From Streptomyces sp. AC558_RSS880 (lineage in GTDB: Bacteria > Actinomycetota > Actinomycetes > Streptomycetales > Streptomycetaceae), in NCBI RefSeq assembly GCF_019049255.1, contig NZ_JAGMUJ010000060.1, forward strand, positions 62,001 through 126,000: a stretch of DNA of 64,000 nt. The letters run 5' to 3'. A model generated the notes under the pieces. That model ran no database searches and was not told the origin of the DNA. It worked only from the letters and a program-made list of their open reading frames with translations. Below, piece after piece: positions 20,901 through 28,534 of the stretch. The stretch's first letter is position 1; each line of letters starts with the position of its first letter. The position numbers and the translations under genes were made by a program.

Positions 20901-21226
20901 GGCAGCACACGGGGGTTGCGCAGCCCGCGCGACGCGGCTTCCGTGAGCCACTGGTCGCGCAGGATTCCGGCGAGGTCGTCCGCGAGGTCGGCGGGCCCGG
21001 GCGGCGGCTCCGCCTCGCCGCGCAGGAAGTCCGCCACCGATACGGCGAGTCCGGCCGCTCCCAGCAGGGCCCCGAGGATGCCGGCCACCTCGTTTCCCCG
21101 GGACGCTCCCCGGGTCAGGGACAGCACGATGATGCCGAAACTGACCAGGGCGAGCACCACGAACAGCCACATGTGCACGCGCCGTCGCCACGGACGGTCA
21201 CTCCTCCACGCCATGCGGCTGAGCAT
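17906..21226 (-). CDS. NACHT-family NTPase with transmembrane region and C-terminal WD40 repeats
   Basis: A 1106-residue STAND-type ATPase. Two N-terminal transmembrane helices (about 19-36, 46-66) precede a NACHT domain with Walker A GEPGSGKT (about 199-206) and Walker B LLLPVLDGLDEIP (about 272-284). A block of about seven hydrophobic segments follows (about 470-760), then beta-propeller repeats to the end, with clear HIHVWDTGT and SVRVWKLDNG units. NACHT proteins switch oligomeric state on ligand sensing and serve in regulation, abortive infection or self-recognition; WD40 is a typical sensor. The start is uncertain (ATG 21226 or 21214). Confidence 0.82.
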   Translation of the reverse strand: MLSRMAWRSDRPWRRRVHMWLFVVLALVSFGIIVLSLTRGASRGNEVAGILGALLGAAGLAVSVADFLRGEAEPPPGPADLADDLAGILRDQWLTEAASRGLRNPRVLPLEWSATERDVSDRLDALVPSGPPRDGAARSAAGRVPGTRRAGPGPAGAGQPARVVRLRLDGRLDGRFDEAADRLAAGYRRIGSGRLVVLGEPGSGKTVLALMLTLGLLDEGRRESGGPVPVLVPVSSWDPVRWSLNDWLVRRLAEAYYAGRPEIPRTLLRHGLLLPVLDGLDEIPEAARRTAVRALNQALGQERPVVITCRSTEYEDVLRAGSPALHRAPVVEIGPVAAEDAVRYLADVSWPDGTDWEPVYRHLRSSPGSPLAQALATPLMISLARTVYERRGGDPGELADTGRFGSRHAVEDHLTEHFIEAAYAPGPPSTGGPADGEGEAGPDPVKARKWLTFLALYLHRHRERDLSWWLMSGRLHSAWAGPGVGLACGALLWALTAVALPLLGLGSGIDSLTYGALLGSCFAVLAMLIWYGTAGRLPGRLSLSLRGSVPRFSRGFRTGLALTVVPAVPVLGFMALTATQDEADMYDVSYLHDAVVLALALALAIACGLAAHECLDAPPSHAAQADPVGSLRDERRSALVGALATGAIVGACAFPLLVVCQWLLGDILLTWISGWSHEPSPAQLLTARAYREAADFGFRPQAPDSISPTAFAALCFLLPGTVTALLVLLSRAWTRFVLLRLAAGVRGRLPWRLMGFLADAHARGVLRQSGGQYQFRHIRLQETLVSRSPAFTGDSLTAPNPSVRRRRLRRAVAAAGTVAAVLAALLSGRAVAPEDVSTARFHVGHRVDLLQFDGDVLLASGDGRLSRWDTRTYGPDTSRPAPRVRSGDDLAPRFSTPAVRERLRKLGIDDATVVDTRTGEELGYLPLDKDDEWNAMPWLGDAPPPVLVDACESAGVRYLWDVATGRPLALGGDADRKGCESGEYYSLVSPDRGLLATDHTDNESLRPRVALWDPASGEPAGSIAVHRFTDASFEALAFSPSSRRLATAHSDGHIHVWDTGTRAHLYDLTGHDPSQVISRLAFDADDTRLASAGGDGSVRVWKLDNG

Positions 21227-21395
21227 GGCGGACGGGCGCGGAGAACTTCGGCGAAGCGGCCGGATGTCCGTCAGGCGGGTGACACCGGGCGAAGGACGCT
21301 GACGCCGGTGACCTCCCGGCCGGAACCGGTACGCGGCGGCGTGGTCGCCGGCCGGGCGGGCAACCGGCGCGGCAGGACCCCGACGAGGCACGAGA

Positions 21396-21410
21396 AGGGC
21401 GACTCGCCCT
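21396..21410 (-). terminator. Small hairpin after the exo-endo-phosphatase gene
   Basis: AGGGCG-ACT-CGCCCT lies about 100 nt past the stop of the minus-strand gene at 21511, in the gap before the NACHT gene. No T-tract, so weak support. Confidence 0.35.
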
Positions 21411-21510
21411 CCGGCCTCAGAAGGCTGCGGTGGTCATCGTCGCCGCCTGTGCTGTGGGGAGCGACTCATCCGCCTCGCCCCACAGGACCCGGTCTTGAGG
21501 GAGCACCTCT

Positions 21511-22569
21511 TCAGCGCAGTGTGATCCGCGCGGTGACCGGCAGGTGGTCGCTGCCGGTCGCGGGCAGGGTGCGGATGTGGGCGACGGTCGCCGAGCGGGC
21601 CATGACCTGGTCGATCCGGGCCAGCGGGAGGGCGGCGGGGAAGCTGAAGGCGAAGCCCCGCCGCGCCACGTCCATCCGTGAGGTGAGCGGGTCCAGTCCG
21701 CGGTCGTCGACCGTGCCGTTGAGGTCGCCCAGCAGGAGCACCGTCTTCAGCGGTTCGGCGGCGACGGCCTCGCCCAGCAGGCCGGCGCTCTCGTCGCGCG
21801 AGGAGGACGCGAGGCCGCTCGCCCCCACCCGGACCGAGGGCAGGTGCGCGACGTACGCCGCGATCTCGCCGTGCGGCGTGTGGACCGCGGCCCGCAGTCC
21901 GCGGTTCCAGGGCTCCGTGACGCCCTGCGGTCTGATGTCCAGGAGCCGGGCATCGGTGAGCGGATGCTTCGACCACAGTCCGACGGTGCCCCGGACCGCG
22001 TGGTACGGGTAGTCCGGGGCGAGCGTCTTCTCGTAGACCGCGAGCGCCGGGGCCACCAGTTCCTGCAGCGCGATGAGATCGGGCCCGGCGTCGGTCAGGG
22101 CGCGGGCCGTGCCCGCCGGGTCGGTGTTCTCGTCGCTGACGTTGTGCTGCACCACCACCAGGTCGTGCGGGCCGGACTCCTCACCGGGCAGGAGCAGCCC
22201 GCCGAAGTGGTACGTCCAGGCCGCCGTCGGCAGGAGCAGGGCCACCAGGGCGGTGGCCGAACGGCGCAGCAGGGCCAGGCCGAGCAACAGGACGACCACC
22301 AGCCCGAGCCAGGGCAGGAACACTTCCAGCAAACTGCCCAGGTGACCCGGCGAGTTGGGCACCGCCCGGTGGAACGCCAGCAGTCCGGCCGTCAGCACCG
22401 CGAACGCGGTGAGCACCCGTCCCCGCGTCCAGGCCCACCGGCGCCCGGCCTTCCCCTCCCCGCCCCCGCCCGGAACCCACTGCCCGGCCCGGCGCCGTGC
22501 CCATCGGGGCACCCGGGTCCTTCCCGTCGGTGCCGCACCGCTGTTCTCCCGCTCCACCTGGTTTCCCAT
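21511..22569 (-). CDS. Membrane-anchored endonuclease/exonuclease/phosphatase family protein
   Basis: A 352-residue protein. The first 50 residues are basic. Three transmembrane helices span about 50-135. An EEP domain fills the rest, with its expected catalytic pieces: QHNVSDENTDP, LIALQELV (Glu), LLGDLNGT (Asp-Asn), ARIDQVM and the terminal GSDHLPV His. This architecture is common in actinobacteria and the EEP domain probably faces outward. Substrate (phosphodiester, nucleic acid or lipid headgroup) unknown. Confidence 0.85.
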   Translation of the reverse strand: MGNQVERENSGAAPTGRTRVPRWARRRAGQWVPGGGGEGKAGRRWAWTRGRVLTAFAVLTAGLLAFHRAVPNSPGHLGSLLEVFLPWLGLVVVLLLGLALLRRSATALVALLLPTAAWTYHFGGLLLPGEESGPHDLVVVQHNVSDENTDPAGTARALTDAGPDLIALQELVAPALAVYEKTLAPDYPYHAVRGTVGLWSKHPLTDARLLDIRPQGVTEPWNRGLRAAVHTPHGEIAAYVAHLPSVRVGASGLASSSRDESAGLLGEAVAAEPLKTVLLLGDLNGTVDDRGLDPLTSRMDVARRGFAFSFPAALPLARIDQVMARSATVAHIRTLPATGSDHLPVTARITLR

Positions 22570-22607
22570 CCGCTCGGCTCGTTGTCCAGGACGAATCGCC
22601 GAGTGGA

Positions 22608-22997
22608 TCAGTTTCCGCTTTCCCGTGAACGCGTGCGGCGTTCCCGGCTTCGGGCGGTTCGGAGCCGTGGCGGCGCACCGCCGCCGACATGGCGGACACC
22701 GACCGTGCGGAGCCGTCCGACCGGAGTCCGCGGACGTGGTCCGGGCCCGTCCTCGCTCGGCGACGCCCGTCGGATGGCGTCGAGTCCGACCTCCTCGTGG
22801 ACCCGGTCCCACCAGGTGTCCCTCTCGAACGCCGGCGGGTCGGGCCCCCGAAGGCGGTCCCTGGTCTCCAGCCCGAAGGCGATCCGGGCTGCCTGCGACG
22901 GGGCCGGCAGGAGCACCCGCCCGTCGCGCACGGCCTGCGGCCGACCGCCGGAGTCCGAGAGCGCGTCGGCGTCCAGTTCCAGAACGCCGTCAGCCAC
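22608..22997 (-). CDS. Small hypothetical ORF, possibly frameshifted
   Basis: A 129-residue frame starting at a GTG 30 nt after the SMI1/KNR4 gene. Its first 80 residues look protein-like (VLELDADALSDSGGRPQAV, RIAFGLETRDRL, TWWDRVHEEVGLDA), while the last 45 are Arg-rich and probably meaningless. The sequence just upstream in another frame begins LVEYTP, as though the N-terminus were displaced by a frameshift. I do not recognise a family. The surrounding stretch 22570-23027 contains nothing else that I can support. Confidence 0.4.
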   Translation of the reverse strand: MADGVLELDADALSDSGGRPQAVRDGRVLLPAPSQAARIAFGLETRDRLRGPDPPAFERDTWWDRVHEEVGLDAIRRASPSEDGPGPRPRTPVGRLRTVGVRHVGGGAPPRLRTARSRERRTRSRESGN

Positions 22998-23027
22998 CGA
23001 GGGGTGTACTCCACCAGGATCCTCTCC

Positions 23028-23750
23028 TCAGGAGCCCCGCTCCCAGCGGCCCGGGATGCTCCGGCGGATGCCTTCGGCCGTTTCATCGGTGCAGCCGCGG
23101 ACGTACAGCCAGCTGAGGTCCTCCACGCCGTCACGCCGCAGCAGACAGCCCGGCCCGGCGTACCACCGTACCGGTGAGTCGTCGGGGCCGACCCACATCG
23201 GGTAGTCGGGGAGGTCCACCCGCGTGAACGCGGCCTCCAGGGCCGGAAGGGAGCTCAAGGGCGGCTCGCAGGCGTCGTGCGGCCCGCGCCCCGGTGCGGC
23301 GTCGGCGAAAAGGGTTTCGCTCAGAACCAGTTCGACCCAGGCGGTGGACATCCTGTCCAGGAACGGAATCCACCCGTCGGGTGATTGCACGACGACAGGC
23401 GGGTCGTCCTGCTCCACCTCGTCCAGCGGGATTCCCCAGAAGGCGCAGTCCTGGTTCTCCCGGCGGAACACCAGTACCCCGTCGTCGACGAACAGGCCCG
23501 CCGGCCGGACCAGTGGGTCCTGGTTCCTCGTCAGGTCGTCGCGGGAGCCGAGCAGGAGGAAACCCGCCCGGACGCAGGACGGCAGAACGAAGCCCAGTTC
23601 CCGTTCGGCCGCGTCCAGCTCTTCGGCACGTGAACCGTGCTCCTCGGTGAGGGGGACGCCGACCCATTCCGCGGCGAAGGAACGAACGAACCGCCAGGCG
23701 TGCCCGGGGTCCTCGACGCCACCCCTCAACGCGTCCGCCACGTCGAACAC
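23028..23750 (-). CDS. SMI1/KNR4 (SUKH) family protein
   Basis: A 240-residue protein starting with GTG. The region about 45-120 (ELDAAERELGFVLPSCVRAGF, GSRDDLTRNQDPLV, FWGIPLDEVEQDDPPV) matches the SUKH/SMI1-KNR4 fold. Many SUKH proteins are immunity proteins to polymorphic toxins, but lone copies are common in Streptomyces and no toxin gene lies here. It probably acts by protein binding in the cytoplasm. Confidence 0.75.
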   Translation of the reverse strand: MFDVADALRGGVEDPGHAWRFVRSFAAEWVGVPLTEEHGSRAEELDAAERELGFVLPSCVRAGFLLLGSRDDLTRNQDPLVRPAGLFVDDGVLVFRRENQDCAFWGIPLDEVEQDDPPVVVQSPDGWIPFLDRMSTAWVELVLSETLFADAAPGRGPHDACEPPLSSLPALEAAFTRVDLPDYPMWVGPDDSPVRWYAGPGCLLRRDGVEDLSWLYVRGCTDETAEGIRRSIPGRWERGS

Positions 23751-23853
23751 GGCGCAAGCCTACCTTCCGCGAAACGGCCGGGAACGCCGCGGACCGGCGC
23801 CTCCGCCCGCACCCACGAGAGCGGTGGCCCGGGCGAGGAGGGCGAGGACACGC

Positions 23854-23884
23854 TTGACTTGAAGCGCGCTTCAACAGGAAGACT
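23854..23884 (+). promoter_or_regulatory. Likely MerR-type promoter of the aldo/keto reductase gene
   Basis: A -35-like TTGACT (23854-23859) is followed by a perfect 16-bp palindrome TTGAAGCGCGCTTCAA (23859-23874) and a weak -10-like AAGACT about 19 nt later. A palindrome within an over-long spacer is characteristic of MerR-regulated promoters. No MerR gene is in the window. Confidence 0.5.
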
Positions 23885-23931
23885 CCCGTTCCGTGCCCCG
23901 ACAGCGGGGTGCGAAACGGGAGGAGTCAGGC

Positions 23932-24912
23932 ATGAAGTACCGCACCATCGGCACCGGTCCGCACAGCCGCGAGGTGAGCGTGCTCGCGCTCGGCGCGATG
24001 CTGTTCGGATCGGTGACCGACGAGAAGACCTCCTTCGCCCTGCTCGACCGCTATGTCGAGGCCGGCGGGAACTTCATCGACACGTCCGACAACTACGCCT
24101 TCTGGACCGACGGCGGCCAGGGCGGACAGAGCGAGGAACTGCTCGGCCGCTGGCGCCGCAGCCGCGGGGTCGGCGACGAGATCGTCTTCGCGACCAAGCT
24201 CGGCGCCCGTCCGCTCGCCCCCGGCACGAGCTACACCGACAACGCCGAGGGCCTGTCCGCGAAGGTGATCCGGGAGTCGTCCGAACGCAGCCGCGAACGG
24301 CTCGGGCTGGAGCGGCTGGACCTGCTGTACGCGCACATCGACGACCACACCGTCCCCCAGCGCGAGACGGTCGAGGCCTTCGGGGCGCTGGTCGCCGAGG
24401 GAACGGTGGGGCTGCTCGGCGTGAGCAACCAGGCCGTGTGGCGGGTGGAGCGGGCCCGCGCCCTCGCGGCGGCGGCCGGGCTGCCCGGCTACGAGGTCCT
24501 GCAGTACCAGCACAGCCATCTGCGCCCCCGCACCGACGTCCCCGACGCCCTCTTCCCCGACGGCAGCCTCGGCCACGCGGGCGCGGAGCTGGCCGGCTAT
24601 CTGCGCGCCGAGCCCGCCCTGACCCTGGTCGCCTACTCGCCGCTGCTCAAGGGCGCCTACACCCGCCCCGAACGCCTGCCCGGCGACTACGACCACCCGG
24701 GCACCCCGGCCCGCCTCGCCGTGCTGCACGAGGTCGCCCGGGAGACCGGCGCGACCGTCAACCAGGTCGTACTGGCCTGGCAGATCGGCCACGAGCTGCC
24801 GATCCTCCCGCTGGCCGGGGTGTCGTCGCCGGCCCAACTGGAGGAGAACCTGGCGGCGGTGGACCTGGAACTGTCGGCGGAGCAGCGGGCCCGGCTGGAC
24901 GCGGCGCACTGA
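23932..24912 (+). CDS. Aldo/keto reductase
   Basis: A 326-residue (beta/alpha)8 NADPH-dependent oxidoreductase. The active-site Asp-Tyr pair is in FIDTSDNYAFW, the Lys in FATKLG and the His in YAHIDDH. Cofactor-binding segments GVSNQ, YSPLLKG and PLAGVSSPAQLEENL follow. GGAGGAGT precedes ATG 23932. An upstream MerR-type palindrome suggests induction by a small electrophile or drug. Substrate unknown. Confidence 0.92.
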   Translation: MKYRTIGTGPHSREVSVLALGAMLFGSVTDEKTSFALLDRYVEAGGNFIDTSDNYAFWTDGGQGGQSEELLGRWRRSRGVGDEIVFATKLGARPLAPGTSYTDNAEGLSAKVIRESSERSRERLGLERLDLLYAHIDDHTVPQRETVEAFGALVAEGTVGLLGVSNQAVWRVERARALAAAAGLPGYEVLQYQHSHLRPRTDVPDALFPDGSLGHAGAELAGYLRAEPALTLVAYSPLLKGAYTRPERLPGDYDHPGTPARLAVLHEVARETGATVNQVVLAWQIGHELPILPLAGVSSPAQLEENLAAVDLELSAEQRARLDAAH

Positions 24913-24926
24913 CCCGCCGCCCCGCC

Positions 24927-25712
24927 TCACGGTCTGACCAGCAGCTGGAAGTCGAACGAGTACCGGGACGCACGGTAGACGTGGGTGCCGTACTCCACCG
25001 CCCGCCCGGTGTCGTCGTACGCCGTGCGCTGCATGGTGAGCAGGGCGGCGCCCTCCTTCTCGTCCAGGCGGGCGGCCTCCGCCGCGGTGGCCGCGCGGGC
25101 GCCGACCGTCTGGCGGGCGCTGTGCAGGGTGATGCCGGCCGAGCGCATCATCCGGTAGAGGCCGGTCGCCTCGAGCCGGGCGCTGTCGAGGCCGAGCAGG
25201 TCCGACGGGAGGTAGTTGCACAACAGGGCCACCGGCTGGCCGTGGGTGCGGCGCAGGCGTTCCAGCAGGACCACCTCGCCGCCCTCGGCCAGCCCCAGGG
25301 CGGTCGCCACGTCCGCGGGCGCGGGGACCGTCTCGTTGCGGACCACCTGTGTGGTCGGGTCCTGTCCGGCCGCCTCCAGGTCGTCGTAGAGGCTGCTCAG
25401 CTCCAGGGGGCGCCTGACCTTGCTGTGCACCACCTGCGTGCCCACCCCGCGCCGCCGGACCAGCAGCCCCTTGTCGACGAGGGACTGGATGGCCTGGCGG
25501 ACGGTGGGGCGGGACAGGCCGAGCCGCACCGACAGGTCGACCTCGTTGCCCAGCAGATTGCCCGGGGCGAGGACGCCCTGCTCGATCGCCGCCTCCAGCT
25601 GCTGCGCGAGCTGGTGGTACAGCGGCACCGGACTGCCCCGGTCCAGGGCGAAGTCCAGGGTGCTCAGCGCGGGTCCGGTCGCGGCACGTGCGGGGTCACC
25701 GGTCTTCGCCAT
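24927..25712 (-). CDS. GntR family regulator, HutC/UTRA subfamily, of the inositol locus
   Basis: A 261-residue protein with an N-terminal winged helix (PLYHQLAQQLEAAIEQGVL, LGLSRPTVRQAIQSLVDKGLLVRRRGVGT) and a UTRA effector domain (about 105-255). HutC-type repressors sense sugars, amino acids or their phosphates. It is the last gene of the run that begins with iolC, 32 nt after iolD, so it probably represses this operon and responds to an inositol-derived intermediate. Confidence 0.88.
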   Translation of the reverse strand: MAKTGDPARAATGPALSTLDFALDRGSPVPLYHQLAQQLEAAIEQGVLAPGNLLGNEVDLSVRLGLSRPTVRQAIQSLVDKGLLVRRRGVGTQVVHSKVRRPLELSSLYDDLEAAGQDPTTQVVRNETVPAPADVATALGLAEGGEVVLLERLRRTHGQPVALLCNYLPSDLLGLDSARLEATGLYRMMRSAGITLHSARQTVGARAATAAEAARLDEKEGAALLTMQRTAYDDTGRAVEYGTHVYRASRYSFDFQLLVRP

Positions 25713-25744
25713 GGACGTACCTTCCTGTAGCAGCGTGGGCGGGG

Positions 25745-27616
25745 TCAGAGGTGGCGGCGGCGTTCGGCGACCTCGGTGTCGTACCGTGCGCGGGCCCGGG
25801 TGGCGGCCTCACGGGCGGACACCTCGGCCACCGGCACGTCCCACCAGGCCTCGGCCGGGGGCGCGGTGGGGGCGGGGTCGGTCTCGATGTACACGCACGT
25901 CGGCCGGGAGGAGGCACGCGCCTCGGCCAGCGCGTCGCGCAGCTCCCGCACGGTCTTGGCGCGCAGTACGTCCATGCCGAGGCTGGCCGCGTTCGCGGCG
26001 AGGTCCACGGGCAGCGGGGCACCGGTGAAGGTGCCGTCACCGGCCCGGTGACGGTAGGCGGTGCCGAAGCGCTCGGCGCCCACCGACTCCGACAGGCCGC
26101 CGATGGAGGCGTACCCGTGGTTCTGCACCAGGACCAGCTTGACCGGGAGGTTCTCCTGGACGGCGGTGACGATCTCCGTCGGGTTCATCAGGTACGTGCC
26201 GTCGCCGACCAGCGCCCAGACCGGGGTTCCGGGAGCGGCCTGCTGGACACCCAGCGCGGCCGGGATCTCGTAACCCATGCAGGAGTAGCCGTACTCCAGG
26301 TGGTACTGGCGGGGGCTGCGCGACCGCCACAGCTTGTGCAGGTCACCGGGGAGCGAACCGGCCGCGTTGATCACCACGTCCTCGTCGCCGACGACCGCGT
26401 CGAGCGCGCCGAGCACCTGCGTCTGCGTCGGTACGGCCGTGTCGTCCTGCGCGCGGTAGGCGGTCTCGACGACCTGCTCCCAGCGCTCCTTGCCGGCCCG
26501 GTACTCGGCGGCGTACGGCTCCTCCACGCGGTGCCCGGCCAGCGCCTCGGTGAGCAGCTCCAGACCGCTCCGCGCGTCGCAGACCAGGGTGCGCGCCGCC
26601 AGCTTGTGCGCGTCGAACCCGGTGATGTTGAGGTTGAGGAAGCGGACGTCCGGGTTCTGGAAGAGGGTGCCGGAGGCGGTGGTGAAGTCGGTGTAGCGGG
26701 TGCCGACGCCGATCACCAGGTCGGCGGTGCGGGCCAGTTCGTCGCTGACCGCCGTGCCGGTGTGGCCGATGCCGCCGAGGTCGGCGGGGTGGTCGTGGCG
26801 CAGGGAGCCCTTGCCGGCCTGGGTGGAGGCGACCGGGATGCCGGTGGCGTCCACGAACGCCTTCAGCGCCTCCTCGGCCTCGCTGTGGTGGATCCCGCCG
26901 CCCGCGACGACCAGCGGGCGGCGCGCGGCCCGTACGGCCGTTACGGCCGCCGCCAGCTCCGCCGGGTCCGGGGCGGGACGGCGTACGGACCAGACGCGCT
27001 CGGCGAAGAACTCCTCCGGCCAGTCGTACGCCTCCGCCTGCACGTCCTGGGGGAGGGCCAGTGTCACCGCACCGGTCTCGGCCGGGTCGGCGAGCACCCG
27101 CACGGCGCCCAGCGCGGAGGGGATCAGCGCCTCGGGGCGGGTGACGCGGTCGAAGTACCTGGACACCGGGCGGAGCGTGTCGTTGACCGACACGTCCGCC
27201 TCGACCGGGTGCTCCAGCTGCTGGAGCAGCGGGTCGGCGACGCGGGAGGCGAAGTAGTCGCCGGGGAGCAGGAGCACCGGCAGCCGGTTGACGGTGGCCA
27301 GGGCGGCGCCGGTGACCAGGTTGGTCGCGCCGGGACCGATGGACGTCGTCACCGCCTGCGCCGAGAGCCGGTTGAGCTGGCGGGCGTACCCGACGGCGGC
27401 GTGCACCATGGCCTGCTCGTTGCGCCCCTGGTGGTACGGCATCACGTCGGCGTACTCGACGAGCGCCTGCCCGATCCCCGCCACGTTGCCGTGGCCGAAG
27501 ACGCCCCAGGTGCCCGCGATCAGCCGGCGGCGCACGCCGTCGCGTTCGGTGTACTGGGCGGACAGGAACCGCACCAGGGCCTGGGCGGTCGTCAGTCGGC
27601 GGGTGGCGGCGCTCAT
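25745..27616 (-). CDS. iolD: 3D-(3,5/4)-trihydroxycyclohexane-1,2-dione acylhydrolase
   Basis: A 623-residue thiamine-diphosphate enzyme that opens the six-membered ring of the trione in myo-inositol breakdown, giving 5-deoxyglucuronate. It has the N-terminal Pyr domain with the catalytic Glu in HQGRNEQAMVHAA, a central domain, and the C-terminal ThDP site (VGDGTYLMNPTEIVTA, continuing VQNHGYASIG). Its start overlaps the iolB stop (ATGA). Length and motifs fit IolD well. Confidence 0.95.
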   Translation of the reverse strand: MSAATRRLTTAQALVRFLSAQYTERDGVRRRLIAGTWGVFGHGNVAGIGQALVEYADVMPYHQGRNEQAMVHAAVGYARQLNRLSAQAVTTSIGPGATNLVTGAALATVNRLPVLLLPGDYFASRVADPLLQQLEHPVEADVSVNDTLRPVSRYFDRVTRPEALIPSALGAVRVLADPAETGAVTLALPQDVQAEAYDWPEEFFAERVWSVRRPAPDPAELAAAVTAVRAARRPLVVAGGGIHHSEAEEALKAFVDATGIPVASTQAGKGSLRHDHPADLGGIGHTGTAVSDELARTADLVIGVGTRYTDFTTASGTLFQNPDVRFLNLNITGFDAHKLAARTLVCDARSGLELLTEALAGHRVEEPYAAEYRAGKERWEQVVETAYRAQDDTAVPTQTQVLGALDAVVGDEDVVINAAGSLPGDLHKLWRSRSPRQYHLEYGYSCMGYEIPAALGVQQAAPGTPVWALVGDGTYLMNPTEIVTAVQENLPVKLVLVQNHGYASIGGLSESVGAERFGTAYRHRAGDGTFTGAPLPVDLAANAASLGMDVLRAKTVRELRDALAEARASSRPTCVYIETDPAPTAPPAEAWWDVPVAEVSAREAATRARARYDTEVAERRRHL

Positions 27617-28506
27617 ACGGACCTCTCCGGTGCGGTGTAGAGGGGGAGTCGGGGGTCGACCGCCTGGTCCGGCCAGGTGGCGCGGATCCAGGCGTGGTCG
27701 GGGTGGTCGCAGATCAGCCAGGCGCGTTCGGCCCCGGGGCCTGCCATGACGTTGAGGTAGTACATGTGGTGGCCGGGCACGGCCATCGACGGGCCGTGCC
27801 AGCCGTCCGGGATGAGGACGACGTCGCCGTCGCGCACCTCCGCCAGCACGTCCGTCTCGCGGCCCGGACCGGACGGGGAGACCCGCTGGTAGCCGAGGCC
27901 GGGGGTGCCGTCGTGACCGGCGAACTCGAAGTAGTAGATCTCCTCCAGCACGGACTCCTCGCCGGGCCGGTGCTCGTCGTGCTTGTGCGGCGGGAAGGAC
28001 GACCAGTTGCCGCCCGGGGTGAGCACCTCGACCGCGATCAGCTTGTCGCACTCGAACACGCCTGCCGCACCGAAGTTGTTGACCTGCCGTGAGCAGTTCC
28101 CGGTGCCGCGCAGCTCGACGGGGACGCCGGAGGCGGGGCCGTACCGGGCGGGCAGCCGGCGGGTGCAGCGGGCGCCGGTGAGCGCGAACCGTCCGCCGTC
28201 CGTGGCGGACACCGTCGTACGGGCGTCGCGCGGGACGTAGGCGAAGTCGGTGACGCCGTCGAACACACCGGTGCGGCCGGTGAGTTCGAAGGTGTCGTGG
28301 CCGAAGTCGTCGACGGCGGTGACCGTGCAGCCGCCGCTCAGCGGCAGCACGATCCACTCGCTGTCGCCGGTGTCGAAGGTGTGCGCGCCGCCCGGGGGCA
28401 GCTCCAGGACGCGCAGGCCGGCGTGGCCCCAGCCGGCGGATTCCGGGGTCACGTCGACGGCATAGGGGCCGGCGAGGGCCTTGCCCGCGGGAAGGTGATG
28501 TGCCAT
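27613..28506 (-). CDS. iolB: 5-deoxy-glucuronate isomerase
   Basis: A 297-residue bicupin enzyme that isomerises 5-deoxyglucuronate to 2-deoxy-5-keto-gluconate. Metal-binding cupin residues are visible in FPPHKHDE with the downstream Glu in EEIYYFEF, and again in IPDGWHGP. Both cupin halves are complete. The start is ATG 28506, preceded by GGAGG. Coupled to iolD. Confidence 0.95.
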   Translation of the reverse strand: MAHHLPAGKALAGPYAVDVTPESAGWGHAGLRVLELPPGGAHTFDTGDSEWIVLPLSGGCTVTAVDDFGHDTFELTGRTGVFDGVTDFAYVPRDARTTVSATDGGRFALTGARCTRRLPARYGPASGVPVELRGTGNCSRQVNNFGAAGVFECDKLIAVEVLTPGGNWSSFPPHKHDEHRPGEESVLEEIYYFEFAGHDGTPGLGYQRVSPSGPGRETDVLAEVRDGDVVLIPDGWHGPSMAVPGHHMYYLNVMAGPGAERAWLICDHPDHAWIRATWPDQAVDPRLPLYTAPERSV

Positions 28507-28534
28507 GCGATGCCTCCGTCTTCGTACGGGCTTC

